Assembly (NCBI RefSeq): GCF_010729105.1
Contig: NZ_AP022573.1
Location: forward strand, 3,348,001 to 3,412,000
Direction of reading: 5' to 3'
DNA length: 64,000 nucleotides
Origin: Mycobacterium saskatchewanense
GTDB taxonomy: Bacteria; Actinomycetota; Actinomycetes; Mycobacteriales; Mycobacteriaceae
Shown: one piece after another, positions 26,574-34,415 of the stretch
How positions within the stretch are numbered: the first letter of the stretch is position 1
Layout of the letters: the number at the start of each line of letters is the position of its first letter
Translations under genes and position numbers: made by a program
Notes under the pieces: generated by a model
Databases searched by the model: none
What the model saw: the letters and a program-made list of their open reading frames with translations, nothing else
What the model was told of the DNA's origin: nothing

Positions 26574-26912
26574 ATGACTCGCGCGGCCCTGTGTGCGCCC
26601 GTCCTGGCCCCACTTTTCGCGATCGCGTGGCTGACTCCGGCCGCGCGCGCCGATCCCGACCCCATCTCCGTCGCCGCGTACCTCCAGACGTTGAATCAGG
26701 CGCACGTCCCCTACGACGACCCCGGGAAGATGGTCGAACTTGGAAATTCGGTCTGCCAGCAGTCCCGCGGCGGCGCGGCCTTCGACGACGTCGGCGAATC
26801 CGTGATCGGCAGGGGATTCACGCCCACGCAGGCGGGCCTGATCATGGGCGCCGCCGTCGCGACCTTCTGCCCCGACATGCAGCCGTCGATGGGCCGCTGG
26901 AGCAACAGCTGA
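26574..26912 (+). CDS. Secreted DUF732-family protein
   Basis: A 112-residue exported protein: Sec signal peptide to about residue 26 (ARA before DPD), then the compact DUF732 domain with the pattern YLQTLNQAHVPYDDP, GNSVCQQ, and a C-terminal FCPDM. Its two cysteines probably form the family's disulfide. GGGAG lies 5 bases before the ATG at 26574; the GTG at 26568 lies within that ribosome-binding sequence and is less likely. Function unknown; DUF732 is mycobacteria-rich. Confidence 0.85.
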   Translation: MTRAALCAPVLAPLFAIAWLTPAARADPDPISVAAYLQTLNQAHVPYDDPGKMVELGNSVCQQSRGGAAFDDVGESVIGRGFTPTQAGLIMGAAVATFCPDMQPSMGRWSNS

Positions 26913-26986
26913 GGTGGGCGAACGCTGCGCCCCAGTGCGCATCCGGCCCACCATGACGGTTTTGAAAAAGCTGAGACAATCGCATC

Positions 26987-27148
26987 ATGAGCACCGAACA
27001 CTCGTCCCGACCGCCCGCCGCGCCGAATCCCCGCCCGAGCAGCCGAGTCACGCGAGCGGAGCTGGAACGGTTCGCCGATGAAGATTTGGTGCGCGAAATG
27101 CAGGACGAAGCCCGGCTGCTCGATGAGGCGCCCCCGCATCATCAATAG
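26987..27148 (+). CDS. 53-residue conserved-looking hypothetical protein
   Basis: A small charged protein: a Ser/Pro-rich first half (TEHSSRPPAAPNPRPSS) and an acidic helical second half (AELERFADEDLVREMQDEAR). GACAAT lies 6 bases before the ATG and could be a leaderless -10. No membrane segment. Family not recognised. Confidence 0.55.
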   Translation: MSTEHSSRPPAAPNPRPSSRVTRAELERFADEDLVREMQDEARLLDEAPPHHQ

Positions 27149-27249
27149 CCGCGCCGCGGCATCTCGTGGTGTGCGCGTTCCGAACGAGTGTCTCGGGCTT
27201 TTTAGGGCGCGGCGGAGGCCTGCTATGGTCGATCGCAGTTGATTCGCTT

Positions 27250-27277
27250 GCCGGCGTGTGAATGCCGGCGTGTGAAG
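27250..27277. repeat. 14-bp direct duplication
   Basis: GCCGGCGTGTGAAT at 27250-27263 is followed directly by a copy differing in its last base at 27264-27277. It lies between genes. Confidence 0.7.
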
Positions 27278-27307
27278 GACTTCCGTCCGTCGCACCGCGC
27301 TAATCGC

Positions 27308-27769
27308 CTATTCGCTAGCGGTTCGTCGGCGCAACTCGAACAGGGGAATCACCCGGGTGGTCTTTCCCTGATACGCGTCGAAATTCGGTACTATTGCGTT
27401 GATCTCGCCGAAAACCCCTGCACGTCGATCACCGCGCAACTCGCGGACTGTCACCTCGAACGACTCGGCACCCACTTCGACTTGCGCAACGGGATGCGCA
27501 CGCAAGTTGTGCACCCAGTCAGGATGGTTCGGCGCTCCGCCGCGCGAACCCACCACGACCATTGAGCCGTCAATCGTGAAGTATGCGAGAGGGGTCAGCC
27601 TCGGTTTCCCTGACTTCGCCCCGGTAGACGTCAGTAACAATATTCCATGATTCTCGAAGACACCCCCGACTTTTCCGTCGCTGGCACGAAATTCTTCGAT
27701 GATCTGGTCGTTGAATACCTTCAGAGCGGCCGTATCGGTGCGGAATAACTCCTCATCAAACTCCTGCAT
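27308..27769 (-). CDS. F420-dependent nitroreductase/quinone reductase (DDN-like)
   Basis: A 153-residue split-barrel protein of the deazaflavin-dependent nitroreductase family, which uses F420H2 to reduce quinones or nitro compounds. Family features are FENHGILLLTSTGAKSGKPR (cofactor-phosphate binding), TPLAYF, and PNHPDWVHNLRAHP. The ATG at 27769 has AAAGGGG 7 bases upstream; the frame extends 42 codons further but without homology. Confidence 0.88.
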   Translation of the reverse strand: MQEFDEELFRTDTAALKVFNDQIIEEFRASDGKVGGVFENHGILLLTSTGAKSGKPRLTPLAYFTIDGSMVVVGSRGGAPNHPDWVHNLRAHPVAQVEVGAESFEVTVRELRGDRRAGVFGEINAIVPNFDAYQGKTTRVIPLFELRRRTASE

Positions 27770-27784
27770 AAGACAACCCCTTTC

Positions 27785-28262
27785 ACGTCGGGAACGCGGC
27801 ATTGATCGTTGCAACTCGCTGAGCGGCCCAACAATTCGAGGCGAATCCGCCATCGGCCGTGTGAGCGGCCACAAGTCACCAGCCTTCGACACCATTTGTC
27901 ACGGGCACCTGGCGCCGACGGCGCTCGTGGCTTAGAACCACTATGGGCGGGGCCTCGTGCGATTGCTTGCGCGCTGGCGTACAGCGCTTGCCTCGGCGCG
28001 CCCAGGAGCATCATCCGGCTGGGGCCGACTGCCCTCGAAGGAACCACCCTGGCCTCGTACGCTGGCCATCTGCGCGCCGCCGGCAGGTACGGTGCGGCCC
28101 CGATTCCAATGCGGGGGTCGAACGGGGGACGTTCATCCAGCCGACCATTGAAGCGACTGGGGCGCCGAGTTCGCCGTTGACCCGCTGCGGCCTCACCAAA
28201 AACCGGGTCACCCTCGAGTCACCACACGCCGTCCGGCGGACGGCTGACCACAGAAAACGGAA
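27785..28262. other. Gene-free stretch of about 480 bp before the tRNA pair
   Basis: No frame here has a credible start, ribosome-binding site or protein family. A short plus-strand segment near 28117-28150 reads GTFIQPTI, faintly like the late part of aldehyde dehydrogenases, but nothing around it supports that. It may be decayed coding DNA upstream of the tRNA genes. Confidence 0.5.
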
Positions 28263-28263
28263 G

Positions 28264-28336
28264 CGCGCCCGAAGGGATTCGAACCCCTAACCTTCTGATC
28301 CGTAGTCAGATGCTCTATCCGTTGAGCTACGGGCGC
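28264..28336 (-). tRNA. argV: tRNA-Arg (anticodon ACG)
   Basis: A 73-nt tRNA: acceptor GCGCCCG/CGGGCGC with discriminator G, D-arm AGCTCAACGGATAGAGC, anticodon stem TCTGA/TCAGA around CTACGGA giving ACG. This is the tRNA whose A34 is converted to inosine by TadA (1763-2356). CCA is not encoded. Confidence 0.96.
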
Positions 28337-28370
28337 CTGTGTTCAATTGTGTTCCCCGAAAGGAACCCAG

Positions 28371-28459
28371 CGGAGGCGAGAGGATTTGAACCTCCGGTCC
28401 CCTTTGAGGGGGACAACTCATTAGCAGTGAGCCCCATTCGGCCGCTCTGGCACGCCTCC
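28371..28459 (-). tRNA. serV: tRNA-Ser (anticodon GCT)
   Basis: An 89-nt class II tRNA with a long variable arm: acceptor GGAGGCG/CGCCTCC, discriminator G, and loop CTGCTAA giving GCT (reads AGC/AGU). It precedes tRNA-Arg on the same strand by 34 bp, so they are probably co-transcribed. Confidence 0.96.
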
Positions 28460-28534
28460 ATCGGCCTTTGAGGGTACCCGACCCCTTCCCGGTCTCCCGA
28501 AACCGCCGGAGGGTCAGCGTACACAGCGCCGACA

Positions 28535-28540
28535 TATGCT
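28535..28540 (+). promoter_or_regulatory. -10 element of leaderless hisC2
   Basis: TATGCT (TANNNT) ends 6 bases before the hisC2 GTG, and no ribosome-binding site is present. Confidence 0.55.
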
Positions 28541-28546
28541 GTCGAA

Positions 28547-29617
28547 GTGACCGCCCGCCTACGCCCCGAACTGCAGGGGCTGCCGGTCTATGTCCCCGGC
28601 AAGACGGTGCCGGGCTCGATCAAACTGGCCAGCAACGAGACGGTGTTCGGGCCGTTGCCCAGTGTCCGCGCCGCCATCGAAAAGGCCACCGACGAGATCA
28701 ACCGCTACCCCGACAACGGCTGCGTCCAGGTCAAAGCGGCGCTGGCGGGCCACCTGGGCCACGATTTCGGGCCCGAACATGTCGCCGTGGGCTGCGGCTC
28801 GGTCAGCCTGTGCCAGCAGCTCGTCCAGATCACCGCCTCAGTCGGTGACGAGGTGATCATGGGTTGGCACAGCTTCGAGCTGTACCCGCCGCAGGTCCAG
28901 ACCGCCGGCGCGACTCCCGTCAAGGTTCCGCTCACCGATCACACCTACGACCTCGACGCGATGTTCGCCGCGATCACCGACCGCACCCGGCTGATCTTCG
29001 TGTGCAACCCCAACAATCCGACCTCCACCGTCGTCGATCCCGGGGCGCTGGCCCGCTTCGTCGAGGCCGTGCCGTCGCACATCCTGGTCGCGATCGACGA
29101 GGCCTACGTCGAGTACATCCGCGACGGCATGCGGCCCGACAGTTTGGGGCTGGCCCGCACCCACAGCAATGTCGTGGTGCTGCGCACCTTTTCGAAGGCC
29201 TACGGGCTGGCGGGACTGCGGGTCGGCTATGCGGTCGGGCACGCCGACCTCGTCACCGCGCTCGACAAGGTCTACGTGCCGTTCTCGGTGACGAGCGTCT
29301 CCCAGGCGGCGGCCATCGCGTCGCTGGACGCCGCCGACGAACTCCTGGCGCGCACGGACGCCCTGGTCGCCGAGCGCGCCCGCGTCGTCGCGGCCCTAAG
29401 CGACGCCGGCTACGCGCTGCCGCCAACCCAGGCGAACTTCGTGTGGTTGCCGCTGGGGGCTCGCACGATGGATTTCGTGCAGCGGGCCGCGGAGGCGCGC
29501 GTCGTGGTGCGGCCGTTCGCCCCCGACGGGGTGCGGGTCACCGTCGGCGCGCCGCACGAGAACGACGCCCTGCTGCAATTCGCCTGCGACTGGATCTCCC
29601 GAAGGAGCAACCCGTGA
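28547..29617 (+). CDS. hisC2: Aromatic/histidinol-phosphate aminotransferase HisC2
   Basis: A 356-residue fold-type I PLP aminotransferase. Motifs are CNPNNPT, the Asp in DEAYVEY that contacts the pyridine nitrogen, and the Schiff-base Lys in TFSKAYGLAGLR. The M. tuberculosis orthologue Rv3772 is reported to act mainly on aromatic amino acids (final phenylalanine step), fitting tyrA in the same window. The GTG follows a TATGCT -10 by 6 bases. Its stop overlaps the next GTG. Confidence 0.93.
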   Translation: MTARLRPELQGLPVYVPGKTVPGSIKLASNETVFGPLPSVRAAIEKATDEINRYPDNGCVQVKAALAGHLGHDFGPEHVAVGCGSVSLCQQLVQITASVGDEVIMGWHSFELYPPQVQTAGATPVKVPLTDHTYDLDAMFAAITDRTRLIFVCNPNNPTSTVVDPGALARFVEAVPSHILVAIDEAYVEYIRDGMRPDSLGLARTHSNVVVLRTFSKAYGLAGLRVGYAVGHADLVTALDKVYVPFSVTSVSQAAAIASLDAADELLARTDALVAERARVVAALSDAGYALPPTQANFVWLPLGARTMDFVQRAAEARVVVRPFAPDGVRVTVGAPHENDALLQFACDWISRRSNP

Positions 29618-30075
29618 CCCTGGCCCGCAAGAAGTTCACGGAATTCAAGGAGCGCGACGGCGAGATCGCGGATGGCGAGCTCGACGACTTCTGGTCCTCG
29701 CTGGAACCGGCGACCATCGACGAGATGATCGGCGAGTGGAAGGGTGGCGAGTTCCGCACCGGCCACCGGATGAACGGACAGCTGGAGAAGGTCGGCTGGT
29801 TCGGCAAGACCTTCAAGTCCGCCCGCGATGCGCAGCCGCTGGTCTGCCTGGACGCCGAGGGCAACAAGTTCTCGAACGTGGAGATGGGCAAGGGTGAGGC
29901 CAGTCTGTGGCTGGAGGACTTCCGCGGCGAAGTCACCGCCACGATGGTCTACGACGGCCAGCCCGTGCACGACCACTTCAAGAAGGTCGACGACGACGCC
30001 GTCATGGGCATCATGAACGGCAAGGGCGTGCGGGATAACGGCCGGTACTACTACTTCTACCTCGAGCGGGTCTGA
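29614..30075 (+). CDS. GXWXG/DUF4334-domain protein
   Basis: A 153-residue soluble protein. The first part carries the GEWKGG and GWFGK motifs of the GXWXG family (about residues 40-70) and the rest matches DUF4334 (MVYDGQPVHDHFKKVDDDAVMG). The fold is probably a small lipocalin-like beta barrel; ligand unknown. Its GTG overlaps the hisC2 TGA (GTGA) with GGAG upstream, so it is translationally coupled to hisC2. Confidence 0.85.
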   Translation: MTLARKKFTEFKERDGEIADGELDDFWSSLEPATIDEMIGEWKGGEFRTGHRMNGQLEKVGWFGKTFKSARDAQPLVCLDAEGNKFSNVEMGKGEASLWLEDFRGEVTATMVYDGQPVHDHFKKVDDDAVMGIMNGKGVRDNGRYYYFYLERV

Positions 30076-30082
30076 ACTCGCC

Positions 30083-30108
30083 CGAACGTGACGCCACGGT
30101 CGCGTTCG
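30083..30108. terminator. Stem-loop between convergent genes
   Basis: CGAACGTGAC at 30083-30092 pairs with GTCGCGTTCG at 30099-30108, with one wobble position and a 6-base loop. It lies 8 bp past the DUF4334 stop, facing the end of the minus-strand gene at 30162. Confidence 0.6.
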
Positions 30109-30161
30109 CGGCCGAGCGTGACGGCAGCGGCACACTCGAGCGGCGACCCACGGTGGCGCAG

Positions 30162-30746
30162 CTACCGGGCCGGGTTGCGGCCCGTGAAGGCGACCAGCTG
30201 CTCCAGGGCGCCGGCGTCCTCGGACACGTCGACCGGGTCGTCGAAACCGGCGCCGGCGCGGATTTCCGGCCTGATCACCTGGCGGGCGAGGCCTAGCACG
30301 TATTCCGACAGCGGTTCGGGGGCCTCGAGCTCGTGGCCCACGGCCGCCGCGTAATCCCAGGCGTGCACCAGGAATTCGACCGACAGGATGGCGCACGCAT
30401 TCTTGGCGGGCATCTCGCCCTTGCCGAACGGCACCGAGCCATCCAGGCCGCGGCGGTGCCACGCGTCCAACACCGGCCGGGCCGCGGCGACGACCTGCCG
30501 TTCCACCGATTCGTTCTCGTCCCGCTCGGGGATCTCCGCGCCAACCATGCCACCCAGCCCGGAAATAGACTTCAATAGGTGCGCGGTGAGCTGCTCCACG
30601 TCGAACTCGGTGCACGGGGTCTGCTTGGACAAGTCGTCGGCGGCGACGGGGTGCAGCACGCGCTGCAGGATCCCCAACGTGTCCTCGGCGGCGTGTAGCT
30701 CGTCGGTCGGTGGGGAATGAGGGCCGGGTCGCAGATCGGGAGCCAT
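30162..30746 (-). CDS. TIGR03086-type DinB/MDMPI metal-binding protein (Rv3773c-like)
   Basis: A 194-residue four-helix-bundle protein of the DinB/maleylpyruvate-isomerase-like superfamily, TIGR03086 type. Features are a helix start with TPCTEFDVEQLTAHL (metal His) and SVEFLVHAWDYA (second His). The family is linked to mycothiol- or bacillithiol-dependent transferases; the activity here is unknown. ATG 30746 gives the M. tuberculosis length and lies 7 bases from a TAGCGT -10. Confidence 0.85.
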   Translation of the reverse strand: MAPDLRPGPHSPPTDELHAAEDTLGILQRVLHPVAADDLSKQTPCTEFDVEQLTAHLLKSISGLGGMVGAEIPERDENESVERQVVAAARPVLDAWHRRGLDGSVPFGKGEMPAKNACAILSVEFLVHAWDYAAAVGHELEAPEPLSEYVLGLARQVIRPEIRAGAGFDDPVDVSEDAGALEQLVAFTGRNPAR

Positions 30747-30753
30747 ATTCGCC

Positions 30754-30763
30754 ACGCTACGGT
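30754..30763. promoter_or_regulatory. Overlapping divergent -10 elements of two leaderless genes
   Basis: On the minus strand TAGCGT (30759-30754) lies 7 bases from the ATG at 30746. On the plus strand TACGGT (30758-30763) lies 6 bases from the echA21 ATG at 30770. The two hexamers share the TA at 30758-30759, so polymerase can probably serve only one direction at a time. Confidence 0.6.
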
Positions 30764-30769
30764 CTCGAT

Positions 30770-31594
30770 ATGGGCGATACATACGAATCCGTCACAGTGG
30801 AGACCAAAGACCAGGTCGCCCAGGTGACGCTGGTCGGGCCGGGCAAGGGCAACGCGATGGGGCCCGCGTTCTGGTCCGAGATGCCGGAGGTGTTCGCGGC
30901 GCTGGACGCCGACCGCGATGTGCGGGCGATCGTGATCACGGGTTCGGGCAAGAACTTCAGCTACGGCCTCGACGTGCCCGCCATGGGTGGCGCCTTCGCG
31001 CCACTGCTGGGTGGCGACGCGCTGGCCCGCCCGCGCGCGGAGTTCCACGCCGAGATCAAGCGCATGCAGAACGCGATCACCGCCATCGCCGACTGCCGCA
31101 CGCCGACCATCGCGTCGGTGCACGGCTGGTGCATCGGCGGCGGCGTCGACCTGATCTCCGCGGTCGACATCCGCTACGCCAGCGCCGACGCGAAGTTCTC
31201 CGTACGTGAGGTCAAGCTCGCGATCGTCGCCGACGTCGGCAGCCTCGCCCGCCTGCCGCTGATCCTGGGCGACGGCCACCTGCGGGAGCTCGCCCTGACC
31301 GGTAAGGACATCGACGCGCGCCGGGCCGAGAAGATCGGCCTGGTCAACGACGTGTACGACGACGCCGAGGCCACCCTGGCCGCGGCCCACGCCACCGCCG
31401 CCGAGATCGCCGCCAACCCGCCCCTGACCGTGCACGGCATCAAGGATGTTCTCGACCAGCAACGCATCTCGGCGGTGTCGGAGAGCCTGCGCTACGTCGC
31501 CGCCTGGAACGCGGCGTTTCTGCCGTCGAAGGACCTGACCGAGGGGATTTCGGCGGCGTTCGCCAAGCGCCCGCCGCAGTTCACCGGCGACTAG
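30770..31594 (+). CDS. echA21: Enoyl-CoA hydratase/isomerase family protein EchA21
   Basis: A 274-residue crotonase-fold enzyme. The oxyanion-hole segments are GKNFSYGLDV (about 60-70) and HGWCIGGGVDL (about 117-127). The active-site region FSVREVKLAIVADVG suggests an enoyl-CoA hydratase or dienoyl-CoA isomerase type, not resolvable here. ATG 30770 fits the M. tuberculosis length (Rv3774) and the leaderless -10 upstream. lipE follows 20 bp later. Confidence 0.9.
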   Translation: MGDTYESVTVETKDQVAQVTLVGPGKGNAMGPAFWSEMPEVFAALDADRDVRAIVITGSGKNFSYGLDVPAMGGAFAPLLGGDALARPRAEFHAEIKRMQNAITAIADCRTPTIASVHGWCIGGGVDLISAVDIRYASADAKFSVREVKLAIVADVGSLARLPLILGDGHLRELALTGKDIDARRAEKIGLVNDVYDDAEATLAAAHATAAEIAANPPLTVHGIKDVLDQQRISAVSESLRYVAAWNAAFLPSKDLTEGISAAFAKRPPQFTGD

Positions 31595-31601
31595 GGGCAC
31601 G

Positions 31602-31607
31602 TACCCT
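31602..31607 (+). promoter_or_regulatory. -10 element of leaderless lipE
   Basis: TACCCT (TANNNT) is 7 bases before the lipE GTG, in the 20-bp gap after echA21. Confidence 0.5.
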
Positions 31608-31614
31608 CGCTGGG

Positions 31615-32859
31615 GTGGCTGACATGACCCCCGACGGCAGAATCCGCGTCCCGTCCGACCTGGACGCCGTGACGACCATCGGCGACGAGGACCACTCCGG
31701 CGTCGGCAGCGCTGCGGTCGAGCGCATCTGGCAGGCCGCCCGCCACTGGTATCAGGCCGGGTTCCATCCCGCCATCCAGCTGTGCATCCGGCAGCACGGA
31801 CGCGTCGTGCTCAACCGCGCCATCGGCCACGGCTGGGGTAACGCCCCCACCGACCCCCCGGACGCCGACAAGACCCTCGCCACCACCGACACGCCCTTCT
31901 GCGTGTACTCGGCGGCCAAGGGCATCACGGCGACCGTCGTACACATGCTGGTCGACCGCGGGGTCTTCTCCCTGGACGACCGCGTCTGCGAGTACATCCC
32001 CAGCTACACCAGCCACGGCAAGCACCGCACCACGATCCGGCACGTGCTGACCCACAGCGCGGGGGTGCCCTTCCCCACCGGGCCCCGGCCGGACGTCGCG
32101 CGCGCCGACGACCACGACTACGCGCAGCAGAAGCTCGGGGAGCTGCGACCCCTGTACCGCCCCGGCCTGGTGCACATCTACCACGCGCTGACCTGGGGAC
32201 CGCTGATGCGCGAAATCGTCTATGCGGCCACCGGCAAGGAGATCCGCGAGATCCTCGCCACCGAGGTTCTCGACCCGCTGGGTTTCCGATGGACGAACTT
32301 CGGCGTCGACAAGAAGGACGTCGCGTTGGTCGCACCCAGTCACGCCACCGGCCGTCCGTTGCCGACCCCCATCGCCCAAATCTTCCGCAAGGCCATCGGC
32401 GGCACCGTGCACGAGATCATCCCGTATACCAACACCCCGATGTTCCTCACCACCATCGTCCCGTCCTCGAACACCATCTCGACGGCGAACGAGCTGTCGC
32501 GGTTCGCCGAAATATGGCGCCGCGGTGGCGAACTCGACGGTGTGCAGGTGCTGCGGCCCGAGACGATGCGCGGCGCGGTGGCCGAATCCCGGCGGCTGCG
32601 GCCCGATTTCGCCGTGGGGCTGCAGCCGGCCCGCTGGGGCACCGGATACATGCTGGGCACCAAACGCTGGGGACCGTTCGGACGAAACGCGGCCGAGGCG
32701 TTCGGCAACCTCGGACTGGCCAACATCGCGATCTGGGCCGACCCGGAGCGCCGCCTGGCCGCCGGGGTGATCAGCAGCGGCAAGCCGGGCCGCGATCCCG
32801 AGGTCAAGCGCTACACCGCACTGATGGACACGATCGCCGCGCAAATTCCGACCGGTTAA
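31615..32859 (+). CDS. lipE: Serine esterase of the beta-lactamase fold, LipE
   Basis: A 414-residue class C beta-lactamase-like esterase. The nucleophile motif SxxK is SAAK in CVYSAAKGI (about residue 101). The Tyr of the YxN-type motif probably lies in VHIYHALTWG. No signal peptide, so it probably acts inside the cell on short acyl esters, as described for LipE (Rv3775). The GTG start is 7 bases after a TACCCT -10. Confidence 0.88.
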   Translation: MADMTPDGRIRVPSDLDAVTTIGDEDHSGVGSAAVERIWQAARHWYQAGFHPAIQLCIRQHGRVVLNRAIGHGWGNAPTDPPDADKTLATTDTPFCVYSAAKGITATVVHMLVDRGVFSLDDRVCEYIPSYTSHGKHRTTIRHVLTHSAGVPFPTGPRPDVARADDHDYAQQKLGELRPLYRPGLVHIYHALTWGPLMREIVYAATGKEIREILATEVLDPLGFRWTNFGVDKKDVALVAPSHATGRPLPTPIAQIFRKAIGGTVHEIIPYTNTPMFLTTIVPSSNTISTANELSRFAEIWRRGGELDGVQVLRPETMRGAVAESRRLRPDFAVGLQPARWGTGYMLGTKRWGPFGRNAAEAFGNLGLANIAIWADPERRLAAGVISSGKPGRDPEVKRYTALMDTIAAQIPTG

Positions 32860-32887
32860 CGGTCGCCACGCGGGGAACACTGCGGTC

Positions 32888-33079
32888 ATGGCTACCTACC
32901 GAGTGCTCAACCCCAACGGTGACGTCGTCGAGACGAAAGACATCGAAAGCGCCGACAAGGCGCACGCCTACTTCGCCGACAGCGCGGTGCCGGGCACCGA
33001 ACTCGGTTGGCGCATGGAGGTCGAGGAGAACGGCGAATGGCGCTACTTCGACAACAGCGAAGGCGATCGCAGCTACTAG
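32888..33079 (+). CDS. 63-residue conserved hypothetical protein
   Basis: A small acidic cytoplasmic protein: beta-like start (MATYRVLNPNGDVVETKD), a short helix (SADKAHAYFADS), and a final strand pair (GWRMEVEENGEWRYFDN). It probably forms a compact alpha/beta domain. No motif or family recognised. It is followed directly by a single MIRU-like repeat. Confidence 0.65.
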   Translation: MATYRVLNPNGDVVETKDIESADKAHAYFADSAVPGTELGWRMEVEENGEWRYFDNSEGDRSY

Positions 33080-33080
33080 T

Positions 33081-33122
33081 GGCGATCGCAGGCGCTGTGA
33101 AGCCGGGCGAAGCGGGTCGCCA
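33081..33122 (+). repeat. Single diverged copy of the MIRU-like repeat core
   Basis: The stretch reads GCGATCGCAGGCG, then AGCCGGGCGAAGCGGGTCGC. It aligns with the minus strand of the 57-bp unit at 2214-2362 (GTGACCGCAAGCG, AGCCGGGCGCAGCGGGTCGC) with about eight differences in 41 positions. It lies between two genes on the plus strand. Confidence 0.8.
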
Positions 33123-33169
33123 CATCCGGACAAGGTTTGTGCCCCGGCGGCCCGGGCAACCAGTTAGGC

Positions 33170-34288
33170 ATGGATTCTGAACGCTTTCGCAAGCTGTTGG
33201 ACGCCCGCGGGCCTTTCGCGTCGGTCTACTTCGACGACTCGCACGACACCCACGACGCCGAGGCGCAACTCGAGCTCAAGTGGCGGGCCGCGGAGAACGA
33301 ACTGGAAAAGCTGGGCGCCGACCAGGCGGTGATCGAGGACATCGGCGACGCGATCATGAACCTGCGGCCGCCGGTCGGCCGCAGCGGCCGCGCGGTGATC
33401 GCGGGCGCCGACGGCGTGCTGATCAACGAGCACCTGGCCCGGGCCGCGGCCACCGGAATAGTCCGCGTGTCCGAACTGCCTTATCTGGTGCCGATTCTCG
33501 AGCAGAGCTTCGATCACCCGGACTACGTGCTGGTGGTCGTCGACCACAGCGGCGCCGACCTCACCACCCACATCAACGGCAGGCTGTACTCGGAAACCGT
33601 CGACGGCGGCGGCTTCCCCGTGCACCACGCGGCGGGGGCCGAGACCGCCGGGTACGGCGACCCGCAGCTGCGCACCGACGAGGCGGCCCGCAAGAACCTC
33701 CGCGCGGTCGCCGACCGGGTCGGCGAGCTGGTCGATGACAAAGGCATCGAGTTGATCTTCGTGGTAGGCGAGGTGCGGTCGCGCTCCGATTTCCTGTCGA
33801 CGTTGCCCGAACGGTTGCACGACCGCGCGGTGGCACTGGAAGTCGGTGCGCGACACAGCGGTCACGATTTTGGCGAGATCGAGCAGGCCATCGAGGCAGA
33901 GTTCCTCAAACGCCAGCTGCGGGCCATCGACGACGCCGCGCAGAAGTTCACGGCCGAGATCGGACGGGAATCCGGTTTGGCCGCCGAGGGGCTCGACGCG
34001 GTCTGCTCCGCACTGCGTCAGGGAGCGGTGGAGACGCTGATCATCGGCGAGCTCGGCGACGCGACCGTCGTCGCCGACGAGGGCATGACGACGGTGGCCC
34101 CCAACGAGAACGTGCTCTCCGAGCAGGGCGCCGCGCCCGCCAAGACGCTGAGGGCCGACGAGGCGCTGCCGATGTTCGCCGTGGCCATCGGGGCGGCGCT
34201 GGTGCGCACCGACGAACGGGTCGCCCCGGCCGACGGAGTTGGCGCGGTGCTGCGGTACGCGCCGACGCTGCACGCGCCGGTGGGCTGA
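33170..34288 (+). CDS. Vms1/bacterial eRF1-like (baeRF) family protein, Rv2629-like
   Basis: A 372-residue protein of the actinobacterial Vms1/eRF1-like group. The N-terminal domain begins LLDARGPFASVYFDDS. The central domain resembles the eRF1 peptidyl-tRNA hydrolysis domain (DYVLVVVDHSGADLT), and the C-terminal L7Ae-like domain contains VETLIIGELGD. In M. tuberculosis the paralogue Rv2629 belongs to the hypoxia response. A ribosome-rescue or tRNA-cleavage role is inferred; it lies six bases from a tRNA-Ser gene. Confidence 0.8.
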   Translation: MDSERFRKLLDARGPFASVYFDDSHDTHDAEAQLELKWRAAENELEKLGADQAVIEDIGDAIMNLRPPVGRSGRAVIAGADGVLINEHLARAAATGIVRVSELPYLVPILEQSFDHPDYVLVVVDHSGADLTTHINGRLYSETVDGGGFPVHHAAGAETAGYGDPQLRTDEAARKNLRAVADRVGELVDDKGIELIFVVGEVRSRSDFLSTLPERLHDRAVALEVGARHSGHDFGEIEQAIEAEFLKRQLRAIDDAAQKFTAEIGRESGLAAEGLDAVCSALRQGAVETLIIGELGDATVVADEGMTTVAPNENVLSEQGAAPAKTLRADEALPMFAVAIGAALVRTDERVAPADGVGAVLRYAPTLHAPVG

Positions 34289-34293
34289 TTCCG

Positions 34294-34380
34294 CGGTGGC
34301 GGAGGGATTTGAACCCCCGGACGGTGTTAGCCGTCTCTCGCTTTCAAGGCGAGTGCATTAGGCCGCTCTGCCACGCCACC
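34294..34380 (-). tRNA. tRNA-Ser (anticodon TGA)
   Basis: An 87-nt class II tRNA almost identical in acceptor and T-arm to the tRNA-Ser(CGA) at 1647-1733. Stem CTCGC/GCGAG holds loop CTTGAAA, giving TGA (reads UCA and others). Discriminator G. Confidence 0.96.
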
Positions 34381-34402
34381 GCTTGCAAGGGTAACGGGCT
34401 AG

Positions 34403-34408
34403 TAGCGT
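34403..34408 (+). promoter_or_regulatory. -10 element of leaderless quinone oxidoreductase gene
   Basis: TAGCGT is 7 bases before the ATG at 34416. This supports that ATG over the in-frame GTG at 34407, which overlaps the hexamer. Confidence 0.5.
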
Positions 34409-34415
34409 GGCGAGC

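Noticed and set aside
27178..27203. Short hairpin with a T-run after the 53-residue gene
   Set aside because: The stem is only about four base pairs, too weak to call a terminator.
27239..27565. 108-codon plus-strand frame starting TTG
   Set aside because: Lies antisense to the well-supported F420-dependent reductase and has no family features, despite a TATGGT upstream.
27785..28262. Possible aldehyde dehydrogenase remnant (GTFIQPTI)
   Set aside because: Only eight residues resemble the family and no further ALDH motifs appear in any frame nearby.
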